The position numbers were made by a program, and so were the translations under genes. The notes beneath the pieces are model-generated. The model searched no databases and was not told the DNA's origin. It saw only the letters and a list, made by a program, of their open reading frames with translations. Below, in pieces: positions 55,030-64,000 of a DNA stretch of 64,000 nucleotides (the stretch's first letter is position 1; every line of letters begins with the position of its first letter). Source of the DNA: Laburnicola sp. R22_1 (Eukaryota; Ascomycota; Dothideomycetes; Pleosporales; Didymosphaeriaceae); the NCBI GenBank assembly GCA_014281115.1, contig JACONQ010000019.1, positions 1 to 64,000 on the forward strand. The letters run 5' to 3'.

Positions 55030-55989
55030 TCAAGCCTTTGCGCCGGTGGTGCGTATCTGAAAGGTAGCACCCGGCAGCCCACTCGTTTCCGCCGTGACAC
55101 TAGCCTGGACGCCTAGGCCAGCCAAACAGCCCCTCACGAGGCCCGCGGGGAAATACAAAAACGGCTGGGCCCTCGCCAGACTATTCGCATCCCTGCCAAA
55201 AGCGGCCAAATCGCCGAACTGGTTCAGGCGCTCGACGGCCGTCGCGGCGGCGGCATGGGCCGAGGTGTCAAACTTGCGGGTATCAAAGGACATGCGGGTG
55301 AGGGGTTTGAAGGTGTTGTCTGTGAGGACGTAGATGCCGCGGTGGTTTGTTTTGAGGTTGTCGATTTGCTTTTTGAAGAGGAGGGTCCAGAGGTCTTTGC
55401 AGAGGAATTTGATGGTTTGGAGGGGGTCGGTGGGGCGGGGGGAGGTGCGGGATAGGCTGTTTTTTTTGAGATTGGTTAGGTTTAGTTTTGCTGGGGGGGT
55501 TGGGGTGTGTGTGGTGATGGGAGGGAGTGTGTGTGTGTGTGATGGTGGAGAGGGGATGGGATGGGAGGAGAGGAGAGGAGCATACCGTTCCACGACGCCG
55601 AGGCCAACTCGGTAGCCTAAAGCCTCGAGTCTGTGAAAGACGGCTTCGCGGGCTTCTTCTTCGTCGACGAGGAGGCTTGTCCCTGTTGCTGTATTTGCGC
55701 CTGCGCCGCTTTGTCCTACGGTGCTGCTCGTGTCGTCGTTTTTGTCGGAGGATTGTGGTTGTTGTTGTTGTTGCTTTGTGGTGGTACTTGAAGAGGGGTA
55801 GAGGAATTGTTCTTCGCGGAGGGCGAGGTCGGTGGTTATGCGGTAGGCCATGGGGACGAGCTCGATGAGGAGGAAGTCGAGGCAGGAGGTGTTGATTTGG
55901 GTGGCGGTTGGGTCGGGGGGGTCGGTGCCTGGTGGGGTTGCGGTGGTGAGTGTGGAGGAGGAGGAGGGCGGGTGGTGCGTGGTTGCCAT
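55030..55989 (-). CDS. trs33: TRAPP complex subunit Trs33 (TRAPPC6 family)
   Basis: Two exons, 55989-55586 and 55456-55030, joined across a 129-nt intron (GTATGC...AACAG), give 276 residues. Trs33 is a core subunit of TRAPP, the complex that activates Rab/Ypt1 in ER-to-Golgi and Golgi traffic. The Bet3-like fold is recognised from CLDFLLIELVPMAYRI, FHRLEALGYRVGLGVVER, DPLQTIKFLCKDLWTLLFKKQIDNLKTNHRGIYVLTDN and the closing ALVRGCLAGLG-type helix. The intron matters: unspliced, the frame stays open but inserts a low-complexity Pro/Thr/His stretch that relatives lack. Between the first two helices there is a Gln-run (KQQQQQPQ) and Ser/Thr-rich insert, making the protein longer than yeast Trs33. 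Confidence 0.9.
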   Translation of the reverse strand: MATTHHPPSSSSTLTTATPPGTDPPDPTATQINTSCLDFLLIELVPMAYRITTDLALREEQFLYPSSSTTTKQQQQQPQSSDKNDDTSSTVGQSGAGANTATGTSLLVDEEEAREAVFHRLEALGYRVGLGVVERYAPLLSSHPIPSPPSHTHTLPPITTHTPTPPAKLNLTNLKKNSLSRTSPRPTDPLQTIKFLCKDLWTLLFKKQIDNLKTNHRGIYVLTDNTFKPLTRMSFDTRKFDTSAHAAAATAVERLNQFGDLAAFGRDANSLARAQPFLYFPAGLVRGCLAGLGVQASVTAETSGLPGATFQIRTTGAKA

Positions 55990-56381
55990 TGTGGGAGGGC
56001 GGTAGTGTGGACGTTGATGATTGGGGCGATTGGGGTTTGGGAGGGGCGCGAGGTGTGTTATGAGCGCATTTCTGGGCTTGTGGTAGAGGGCGGGAGAGAG
56101 AAGGGAGGGTGAAGCGTGAGAGGTGGGCGGGGTGGTGGTTGATGCTGTGGTATGCGGTGCTGTGTTGCGGATGTTCTTCGTCTAGGGTCTGTGAGTGATG
56201 ATGCCTCGGCTTGGCGTTTTGTTTTGTTTTGTTTACTGGTAGAGAGCGATTCCAACACAGACTAGCAATTCGTGGGATCACAAGCTGATAGAAACAGACG
56301 TCACTGATGAAAGAGCCAAACGTGGAGGTACCAGGGCCCAACCATAGCTCTCGTATCTCTATCGTCACATCATATTCTTAT
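55990..56381. other. Intergenic: promoter of trs33 and 3' side of the next gene
   Basis: About 390 bp, including a TTTTG-rich stretch at about 56215-56230. No supported gene. Confidence 0.5.
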
Positions 56382-57722
56382 TTAACCCCGTCTATTCCAG
56401 AGTCCCATTACGCCCCGACCACCCGCTCTTCGCCCGCGCTCTCTCGACTTTTCTAACCTCTTACACGTCACATCTGCTTTTACTAGGATAAAGTTTTGGT
56501 CGAATACATGTCCGTTTGCGTTGCCGCACCGTTCTAACGCCGGCGCCAAACTCAGTTCGACGCGCCGCGCTCTACTCTCCTCTTCATCAATATCTTCCAT
56601 CTCGGAGTCGTAGAAGCCATAGCCCCAGAACTGGTTCGGCCTTCCGCCTGTCCAGGTAATGAAGCGGTAATCTGCGCGCTGCCGCTTCATCTTCAGGTCC
56701 AGCGCTACAGCGGCGGATATTATATCGTACAGCTGGACCTTGCCCAGTCGCAGCGACTGTGTCGCCCATGGCCGCAACCGTCGCCTCAGCCGGCTGCAAA
56801 ACCGCTTGATCCATTTCAAAATGGGAGTTGGGTCGAAAGTCGGGCTCCACTTGCCGTCAATCTGCGGCACGAGCAAGTTCACCGTCATGGCGCGCCAGCG
56901 GTGGTACTCTTCGGCCTGCTCTTCGTTCTTGACGGCTGACAGGTTATGATGAGCAGAGTGCGGCAGGGAGCTTCTGGGAAAGAATATACCTTTCCGCAAG
57001 GTGTCGTTGATGGGCCGCAGTTTTCGGTCGCCCAGCTTGCCGGCCCACACGTAGCCGCAGCCCTTGTGCAGGGTGCTGAAGATGCGCTCTTGGAGCCGCG
57101 ACCAGACGAAGGCCTGGATGAGCAGCGGCCGGTCCTGTGGATGCGCGAGGTACGCTGCGTAGTTGTCCGTCAGGGAGCCGAAGAGCTCTCTGGACGTGTG
57201 CATGTGGGGGCGCCGTGAGCGCGACGAGGGCACCCCGCTGAAGTAAATTTCGCTCCAGATGCGGATTTCCTCGCGCAGCCCTTGCAGCTCTTCGATCAGC
57301 GTCTTCTCGTCCGACTTGTACACGACCGAGGCGCGCGCGGGGATGCCGTGCGGCCCCATGGACTGGCGCTGCAGCTCTTTCCGGAGCGCATCCCGCTCAC
57401 GCGTCACCTGGTAGAAGCGCTGCACGAGGTCCTCCTGGCTGCTTCCGGGGCGGACGTCGGGCCGCGACGGCGACTTGGGCGGGATGAGTGGCGAGGCATT
57501 GACAGAAAGGCGGTTGGGACTGGGCGACTGCGATGCATATGCGTCCGACGACGCCTCGGACACATCCAAGTTTCGCGGCGTGATTCTGATCTCGGGCGGG
57601 ACATACGGCGTCTTCTTCCTCTTTGGGATCAGCACCTCTTCATCCGACCACTCGACGTCGGCATCCGCGACGGCGAATGGATTTTCCAGGGGACTGTGCT
57701 CTGGGAGTGGCAGCTGCAGCAT
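56382..57722 (-). CDS. Conserved fungal protein of unknown function with a coiled coil
   Basis: A 54-nt intron (56989-56936, GTATAT...GTCAG) is likely, giving 428 residues from MLQLPLPEHS: exons 57722-56990 and 56935-56382. Residues 20-100 are Ser/Pro-rich and probably disordered, with a KRKK basic cluster. About 98-160 can form a coiled coil (VQRFYQVTRERDALRKELQRQ and EKTLIEELQGLREEIRIW). The remainder is helical and conserved-looking (WSRLQERIFS, HRWRAMTVNLLVP, FCSRLRRRLRPWA, DYRFITWTGGRPNQFWGYGF). I do not recognise the family. The frame is open upstream of the ATG for about 90 nt, so an earlier exon could exist. It lies on the same strand as trs33. Confidence 0.7.
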   Translation of the reverse strand: MLQLPLPEHSPLENPFAVADADVEWSDEEVLIPKRKKTPYVPPEIRITPRNLDVSEASSDAYASQSPSPNRLSVNASPLIPPKSPSRPDVRPGSSQEDLVQRFYQVTRERDALRKELQRQSMGPHGIPARASVVYKSDEKTLIEELQGLREEIRIWSEIYFSGVPSSRSRRPHMHTSRELFGSLTDNYAAYLAHPQDRPLLIQAFVWSRLQERIFSTLHKGCGYVWAGKLGDRKLRPINDTLRKGIFFPRSSLPHSAHHNLSAVKNEEQAEEYHRWRAMTVNLLVPQIDGKWSPTFDPTPILKWIKRFCSRLRRRLRPWATQSLRLGKVQLYDIISAAVALDLKMKRQRADYRFITWTGGRPNQFWGYGFYDSEMEDIDEEESRARRVELSLAPALERCGNANGHVFDQNFILVKADVTCKRLEKSRERGRRAGGRGVMGLWNRRG

Positions 57723-59326
57723 GTCGGCGGATGGGCAGGTGATTCTGAGCGCGCTCAGCGTGCTATCGCGGATGGCTGTGGATCCGTCAGCTCTAGCTGC
57801 GCATCTAACGTCGCGACGTCAAGCGCACCGGGATTAGGTTCCGTCATAGCGGCCAGCTACAACATCCTACTATACACATACAACAAGTTTGGTACTGCGC
57901 TCGCGGTCGCAGTCGCAGTCGGATGGGATTGATGCTGGCGAGAGGAATGTATCGAGCTCAGCTCGGCTCAAAGCGCAGCTCATCACGTACAACCCTGGTC
58001 GCAAAGATGGCACAATGCGCCCCCTCATACATATTGCGGCGGGCGGGAGCTCTTGTCCAGCCAGGATGCACATCAGCCAGGGCATGCAAGAGGGTTGGCG
58101 GCTGCGCGTGGCCAATGCGATGCCATTCAGAGCCTCCCGCGAGACGTGACGGGCCTGCAGCGATCCGTGTGTTCTTTCTCCCGCTCGTGCAGGGCTCCCC
58201 GCGCGCAATATTCCGTGATGCAATTGATTCGAGCGGGCTCGTTTATGTACTACAAAACATGCTGAGATTTATCCGAGGCTTGCTGCTCTTCTTTTTCCCC
58301 CTCCAGCGCGGTAGAGAAGATACGGTCAATTCGAGTCTGACAGGAATTTGTTTGCTTGATGGATGGTGGCGTAGTTCACTCGGACTACCACCCGTGCCAC
58401 GGCCTCGGGGTTGTGCTGGCATCCCTGCGGCCCCCACATGTCCCATGCCATGCGCTAGATTATCGCCCTGGTCCCTTTGTATCAAGACTAGTAGGTGGAA
58501 ATTAGTTCGTATGGTGTATAAATGCAGCCTCATTCTTTTTTAGCTTTGACTTTGTGCTCGGGCATATTTTTTCATTCGTTGGGTGGGGAGGGGAGGCTGG
58601 GGGGGTTGTTGTAGCGCAGTGGGGGGCTGGGTATGATATGGTTTCTGCAAAACGCAGATCTCGTTTTTTTGGTGGGACAGAAAGCGCATTGTCTTGCTGG
58701 GTAAGTTGTGTCCCGGCGGTTCGACTCACCGACTTCGTATAATCCTCGTCTCCCGGAGTGGATCGGGTAGAAATCGTAGTAAGCAGTTCGATGTCATCAA
58801 CCTCGGAGGCTCGGAGTCCCGCCATCACGTGTAAATGCCATAGCCCTCCGTGGACCCGACCCGTGGAGTCTGGACCCATGGAACCGCATGTAGAGCAAAG
58901 CTCAAGGATTGCTCATTACAGCACATACACAGCTTCCGGTATGTTGTAGTCTTGGCTGATTGGTCATTGCATGCCGAGGTATAAGACTTTTTCATTCTGA
59001 GAGTGGCTTGTCAAGTTGACGTGTACGTACTGGCTTGTTGCCTGGAGCACAGGAACTTTCGGCAGTCGTGCCATCGTCCTAATTTATACTGGCGGACTTC
59101 AAGATTGACAGAACCGCAGAGTGACTGTGAATTGGAACGGTGTGGCCTGAGTTTCAGGGGTTGATGATTTACACTAGCGCCGGGATAGGCATCGCGTCTT
59201 TGTAGCGTTGTTCAGACGTGGACGTCGAGACCTTCAGAAGTTCAGAGTCGTTGTAAGCACTCCAGTCATCCAGTCGATCTTGTCTCCCATCACTCTGGCG
59301 GCAGATAGGTTCAGAGTCGTACGGAC
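57723..59326. other. Long divergent intergenic region, no supported gene
   Basis: About 1.6 kb between the minus-strand protein above and the Zn2Cys6 gene. Frames up to 206 codons exist on the plus strand (57923-58543) and 125 codons on the minus strand (58502-58879), but their sequences look like non-coding translation: Cys/Arg/Ser-rich, without domains. A G-rich stretch is at about 58577-58630. No RNA gene was recognised. Confidence 0.55.
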
Positions 59327-62061
59327 ATGCCAGATACGCGACCGAACACGTCGCAGCATTCTCCAAACAGCGGCGCGCCCAGACCATCCGGCGGTCGACA
59401 GCGCATCATCTCCTCGTGCCTCACATGCCGGAGACGAAAGGTTCGGTGTGACCAAGTCCATCCAGTATGCGGAGCCTGCTCGCGCGGAAACCATGTGTGC
59501 ACCTACGGATCCGATCAACTGCTGGGCTCAGCCATGGGCGCAGGCGGAAGCAGGATTTCCAAACCTGCGCTTGTCGGCACTGGCAAGATATCAAGAAACG
59601 GCGACGTTCAGGCACGCTTAGATCGGCTCGAAATGCTTTTGGAAAAGGCCGTTGCGGGACAGGGACCGGGACCGCAGCCGCCTCGATCCGTCCATCCTCA
59701 TGACGATGAAAACGAGCATGAGTCCGAGGTTTCGCCGTCTTCAAGCAGCCAGGCATTGCAGGGAGCAGGCATGTCTTCGGATAATCACGACGGCACGCTC
59801 CTTCTAGATGACGGACAAAGCAAATTCGTGTCTTCGCTACACTACGCTCTCTTAGCTGACGAGGTAGGCGTGTCCGATCACTTCCAGACACAGTCCTGAT
59901 CACGACCAGATTCAAGATATCAAAGCTCTACTGGGCGATAGAACAGATGAAGGCCAGGAAGGTCCCACTCCAAACAATCTTATTCATTTGGTATCGTTGG
60001 GGAGAGCGAGACTTACTGTCTCGTTGGAAATGCTGTTACCGCATAGCCAGGAGCATCGTGATGCTCTTCTCGACATTTATTTTACCAGCCTCGATCCCTT
60101 GATAAGAATCACTCACCGGCCGACATTGATCCGGAAGTTCCCAACATACGTTCGTGAGGTACATCCGCTTGCCTTTGCTATTTTCTACTCGGCCGTCAAT
60201 TCACTGCCTCCTGCGGTGGTTGAGACCAAATTTGGAGAGTCAAAAGAGGAGCTCATGGCTAGATTCGAATTAGGTGTTGAGATTGGTCTTGCCAGGGGGA
60301 ATTATCTTACCAGTCCGAGCTTCGAGCTGTTCCAAGCGTTCATCATATGGCTCACCTGCATTACCAGAGAAGAAGACATGGGTATGTAACGCCTCCTAGT
60401 CTACCTATTGTGTTAAGCAGTAATTTAGGCAAAGCATGGGCACTCCTCGGTATTGCCATCCGGATAGGCCTAAACCAAGGGCTACATCGAGATCCATCTC
60501 TGTTTCCCTCTGGGTCTTTCGATGTGGTTACCGTCGAGCTCCGGAGAAGGGCCTGGCACCAAATCTGCACTCTCGAGTTCAGAGCTGCGGAGTCTAAAGG
60601 CCAAGAACCGAGCATAGCCGAGGACGACTACACGACCTTGTTTCCTCGCAATATCGAAGACGAGGAACTTGTTGAGGGAGAGAGCCCAGGTGTAAACACG
60701 TACAACGAAGAGAGATGGACCTCCATGACTTATCAACTGGTTCGCTTCACCGGAATGCGCGTCTCGAGATGGATTATCAAGAGCACGTATCGGTTAGAGA
60801 GACGGATGATGGAGTCAGGATTGCACGGCACGTCTGGGCCCGACCCGGCGACGGAGCTACAGTCCATCTACCATCATATAAAGCACATGGTCGAAGAGAT
60901 GCATGAAGAGATGCACAGGAAATATCTGCGGTTCTGCAATCCAGAGGTCCCTGTGCAGCGGCTTACTCTCGGTCTAGCAAACTTGACGGAGTGGAGGTGC
61001 TATGTGCTGTTCTGGCTCCGGATGCCACGTGCTTTCCGAGACATTGTATTCTCGAGTGACGTTCGGAAATCGTAAGTCCCGCAGGTTCAGCATATCGACC
61101 TCATCTGTTCTGACAAACACATACAGCATCTTCGAAAAGTCCGTCAACTGCATCGAAGCGCTGAATGGTGCGACGGTGGACGTAGACGCTGCCCGCTTTC
61201 AATGGCACATTGGTATGTTCTTATCCTATCTACCGAAAAAAAAAACCTCGTAGCTGACAAAGGTACGAGCTTCAGGCGGGCACGCCGCATTCCAGGCCAT
61301 CATGCACGTCCTCTCCGAACTCCGGAACCCCCTCTTCGACGCGCCCGACCACGAACGCGCCATCCGCGCGCTAAAGCTCTCCCGCCTCCTCAAAGAACAA
61401 AACCACACCAAGCCATGGCAAGCCGTCAAGAGCATGATCGATAGACTTGTCGGCGAGCAAAGCGCGTCCGTGTCGAGTCAGTCGGAGAATTCAGTCTCGT
61501 ATACGACGAATGCGGAGGTTTGTGGGCCGGGACTTTCTATGCGTTCTTCGGCGACGGTGTATCAGGCGCCGCAAGTGCAACCACAACCGCAACCGCCACA
61601 CCCGCCGCCGCAGCTGCCATCTCAAATACCAGCCTTTGCGCAACCTGCAGCGCCCCAAGCTCTACTCCCCCAGCGGCCCGTGCAAGAAGCCCCACCTCCT
61701 CCTCGTCGTCCTGCTCCTCTCCCTCTAGACACAACCACACAATTCCAATGGGACGACATCAATTTCAACATGCTCATCGGCGACACGTTGAACGCTACGA
61801 ACCTGCCTGAATTCGATTTTGTAAGTGTAGTCCTTCTCGTCTCCACTTGCGCTTGCTTGCTTGCATGCTTTTCGTGCATGTGGGTGGGAGTTTTTTCTTG
61901 TTCGGTTGTGCGGGTTCGCCGTTTGGTGCGATTTGATTTGAGCTAATGTGTTGTTTGTGTGTGTGGTGCAGGGGTTTTGGGGCGATCCGATTAATTTCGC
62001 GAGTGAGCCGGTGGAGTTTCCGCCTGAGGGGGTGGGGGTGGAGGGGCGGTGGGAGGGGTAG
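59327..62061 (+). CDS. Zn2Cys6 (Gal4-type) fungal transcription factor
   Basis: Six exons (59327-59863, 59910-60381, 60429-61071, 61127-61212, 61276-61820, 61972-62061) give 790 residues; frame is kept through all introns. The binuclear zinc cluster is complete: Cys31, Cys34, Cys41, Cys48, Cys51, Cys58 (CLTCRRRKVRCDQ, then HPVCGACSRGNHVC). A short coiled coil for dimerisation follows at about 93-110 (VQARLDRLEMLLEKAVAG). The fungal-specific regulatory domain runs from about 220 to 520, with FTSLDPLIRITHRPTLIRKF, AWALLGIAIRIGLNQGLHRDPS and ELRRRAWHQICTLEFRAAESKGQEPSI. The C-terminus is Gln/Pro-rich and ends in an acidic, Phe/Trp-containing tail that could activate transcription. Target genes cannot be inferred; no metabolic cluster adjoins it. 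The penultimate exon ends at GTAAGT (61821). Confidence 0.93.
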
Positions 62062-62164
62062 GGTGGAGAGATGCTGGTGGGCAGTGGAGGATGGGATAGA
62101 TAGAGAGACGTACGTCCTGGATACACATGTAGTACGGGGTAATGAAAACGCGTAAATAAGCAAC

Positions 62165-62210
62165 GGTAGCTTCACCTGCTGGTGAGGAGACCTGTATAGG
62201 GCGCGGCCGA
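62165..62210 (+). repeat. Inverted repeat, left copy
   Basis: About 45 bp, with GCTTCACCTGCTGGTGAGGA followed by GACCTGTATAGGGCG. It matches the complement of 62745-62790 with only a few mismatches. Confidence 0.75.
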
Positions 62211-62744
62211 AATCCTTTTCGGTCGATGTATGCGCAATTCGACTTCTGTAGTGGGTTCAATTAATTGCCTCCAGGAGAGATATTGTAGCGGACCTTTTGT
62301 GCACTGTAAGAAAAGGATAATAAGAGCGCATTGGAGTGCACGTGCATGGCGTCGGTTAGCAGCCCCGGTTTAGCCGGAACAGGAAAGGGGTCAGCACTAA
62401 GGTGTCTAGTCTGGCCACCTCCATCGACAACATTGCGACCTCCATCGCCGACTCCGTTCAACTTTCCTATCTCCAGCACCCGAAGATTTTCCTACAATGC
62501 AGCTTCACAGTTTGTACCGACGTGATGACGATATCCCATTCTATTGTGGCCTTTAGCGCGTTGCCGCTATATTCACATCACCTCTCACTATCCGATGAGC
62601 CGGTCGAATGCTTGCATGGATGCTTTACTTTACCTTGGATCACAGCGGTTTTTTCAGCAACTATCCAGCGTTGCCTCGAAGCGTCATACCGTGATCCGAA
62701 TGGTGCGCGACGATATGATCATGCAAGAGTCGCAGTCAAAAAAA

Positions 62745-62790
62745 TCGGCCCGCCCTATACCGGTCTCCTCATCAGCAGGTGAAGCAACCT
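62745..62790 (-). repeat. Inverted repeat, right copy
   Basis: Complement reads GCTTCACCTGCTGATGAGGA followed by GACCGGTATAGGGCG. With the left copy it brackets about 530 bp of non-coding sequence. It might be a MITE-like element or duplicated regulatory DNA. Confidence 0.75.
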
Positions 62791-63097
62791 TTGTATACCT
62801 TCTTGTATCCGCATGTACTATACACAGAAGCGGAACATTATTTTCGGGGTATGTCAACCCACGGAAAATTACACCCGGAATATCGCTATGATATTGATCC
62901 CTGACAACGGAAACGTCTATGCTTTATTAATAACACAAATAAGACGGCCCCATATTCCATGTCCTATGTCCTATGTCCCACGATTTTATTTTCGCTTTTC
63001 GGTCGGATTAGCATTCGGTGAGATAGCTTTCATTTAGCAGATCATGAAACTTACTAATACAACGCGTGGTTGAACAGTCTAAAACTGACGCAACAGT

Positions 63098-63304
63098 ATG
63101 GATTACGACGTACTGACTCTATGCGAAGCACTGCAAGCGACTTTAAGAGAAAAGCAATCGGCTCTCGTCGAGTCGCGTAGCGGCCCTTTTGTCACCAACT
63201 TCACCTCGGATGAGACCACAAAAACGCATCTGGACGTGACGCCGCCTTGTGAGACACCACACCCAACTTCATATTCCATGAGTCGCCGAAACTTACCATT
63301 CTAA
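63098..63304 (+). other. Possible small or partial coding region, unidentified
   Basis: A 68-codon frame from an ATG (MDYDVLTLCEALQATL) looks protein-like for about 50 codons. It reaches a GTGAGA donor at about 63251 with a TTGCAG acceptor at about 63327. None of the three frames after the acceptor gives a convincing continuation, though a protein-like stretch (GYMLPGSSWLLAQRISYRYEA) runs in one of them at about 63530-63600. I do not recognise it. It may be the front of the damaged gene at the right edge. Confidence 0.3.
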
Positions 63305-63582
63305 TCACTGTGACTTGCATGTTGCAGCTATCCACGAAAGACAAAGAGATATCGGAACAGCTTGAGGTTATCCGTCACCCGTCGGCTTACTCCGGGTACC
63401 ACAATTTGTACGACGATGGAAAACGTTCCACCCTTTTACCTTTATCCTTCTCAATGCCGTTACTGCAAACTCGACTACGATTGCATTTACGACCATGGCT
63501 TTTATATCAAGCTCTCCTCGCCCCGAGATTGAAGGCTACATGCTGCCCGGCTCATCTTGGCTGTTAGCTCAGCGCATCTCAT

Positions 63583-64000
63583 ATCGCTATGAGGCTCTTT
63601 ATTTTCTCGTTCCTGATTTTCAATCGCATTGGCCATGCTCTAGGTGCCGCTGTAGCCGCAAACGCACCTGAGTCTTCTCTCATCCCAGCTCTGCCGCACG
63701 AAGAAGTCACTCTTGACGACCTCAAAAATATCGATCTGCATCGCTTGACGTGTAGATGAACTGCAACGATGCGTGCCCGGAAGGGTTCAAAGAGGTTCCA
63801 CGATACGACGGTGCAAAGGGCGATATCCTGACAGACCACACACACTGCTATGGAAAAGGCATCTCAAAGTTTTGTTGTCCGGACATTATTGAGCAGCCAC
63901 GTTGTGTATGGCGTGGGCTTCCCGAATTCGGAAAATGCGACCCAGGCTGCAATGCTTGGGAGAACGAAGTCGGAACTTCGGGAAATGGGTGCTATTCTGG
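63583..64000 (+). pseudogene. Cysteine-rich protein resembling the non-catalytic part of killer-toxin-like chitinases; frameshifted, cut by window edge
   Basis: From about 63583 one frame reads protein-like sequence to DLKNIDLHRLTC near 63752, then meets a TGA. The reading continues one base out of phase from about 63757 to the edge with CPEGFKEVPR, then DHTHCYGKGISKFCCP, CVWRG and GKCDPGCN. That Cys spacing resembles regions after the GH18 domain in fungal class V, killer-toxin-like chitinases. No GH18 or LysM domain is visible in the window. The phase change may be a real one-base deletion, an assembly error, or an unrecognised intron. The gene is truncated at 64000, and its 5' end is unclear. 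Confidence 0.45.

Larger units (their letters stand above)
62062..63096. other. Intergenic region with an inverted repeat pair
   Basis: No supported gene. It contains the inverted repeats described separately at about 62165-62210 and 62745-62790. AT content rises after 62800. Confidence 0.5.

Noticed and set aside
55283..56368. 361-codon minus-strand frame rich in Pro, His, Arg and Thr
   Set aside because: It overlaps the Trs33 exons in another phase and its composition is that of a shifted low-complexity sequence; Trs33 is the supported gene.
57923..58543. 206-codon plus-strand frame
   Set aside because: Cys/Arg/Ser-rich translation with no domain and no supporting codon pattern; treated as chance in a GC-rich intergenic region.
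58502..58879. 125-codon minus-strand frame upstream of the Zn2Cys6 gene
   Set aside because: Ser/Thr/Pro-rich, no recognisable content and no splice context.

Overview
The window is a fungal chromosome end. A C-strand telomere tract (CCCTAA, positions 43-232) sits at the left edge. Genes carry short spliceosomal introns of about 45-70 nt, with GT...AG ends and CTAAC/CTGAC branch sites. The families present (HET, Zn2Cys6, GH43, PKS remnant, pogo/Fot1 elements) point to a filamentous ascomycete (Pezizomycotina). A dothideomycete is my guess, not something the sequence proves. Long stretches are TpA-rich, poor in CpA/TpG and full of TAG/TAA stops inside otherwise recognisable transposon reading frames. 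That is the expected mark of repeat-induced point mutation (RIP).

Layout. From 0.2 to 45.5 kb is a subtelomeric transposon graveyard. It holds a copia fragment touching the telomere; a hAT element (6.7-13.4 kb) split by an LTR-bounded copia element (9.4-12.9 kb); gypsy-like relics (16.8-23.3 kb) interrupted by a pogo-type element; a nest of pogo/Fot1 elements (28.6-36.7 kb), two of them tail to tail and one carrying a solo LTR; a second copia on the minus strand (36.8-41.6 kb); and two further pogo-type elements (41.6-45.1 kb). Islands of ordinary base composition lie between the repeats. They hold accessory genes or wrecks: the C-terminal acyl-carrier end of a polyketide synthase, a secreted GH43 endo-arabinanase, an unidentified gene fragment, a fungal multi-pass membrane protein with a broken N-terminus, an alpha/beta-hydrolase, a membrane-anchored protein of a fungal-specific family with a stop codon that RIP could have made, and a HET-domain protein.

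From about 46.4 kb the composition changes to GC-richer, gene-dense core genome. The order is mitochondrial ribosomal protein uS10m (-), purine nucleoside phosphorylase (+), Fcf2 rRNA-processing factor (-), NF-YC/Hap5 (+), cytosolic malate dehydrogenase (+), TRAPP subunit Trs33 (-), a conserved protein I cannot name (-) and a Zn2Cys6 regulator (+). The last 2 kb holds an inverted repeat pair and the cut-off start of a cysteine-rich protein resembling the non-catalytic part of killer-toxin-like chitinases.

The core genes are housekeeping and do not form a pathway together. Exon chains for uS10m, PNP, NF-YC, MDH, Trs33 and the Zn2Cys6 gene were assembled by hand and keep frame throughout. I did not find a convincing new multi-gene system. 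The most interesting material is the nested transposon history, the tail-to-tail pogo pair, and the signs that RIP has reached single-copy genes beside the repeats.
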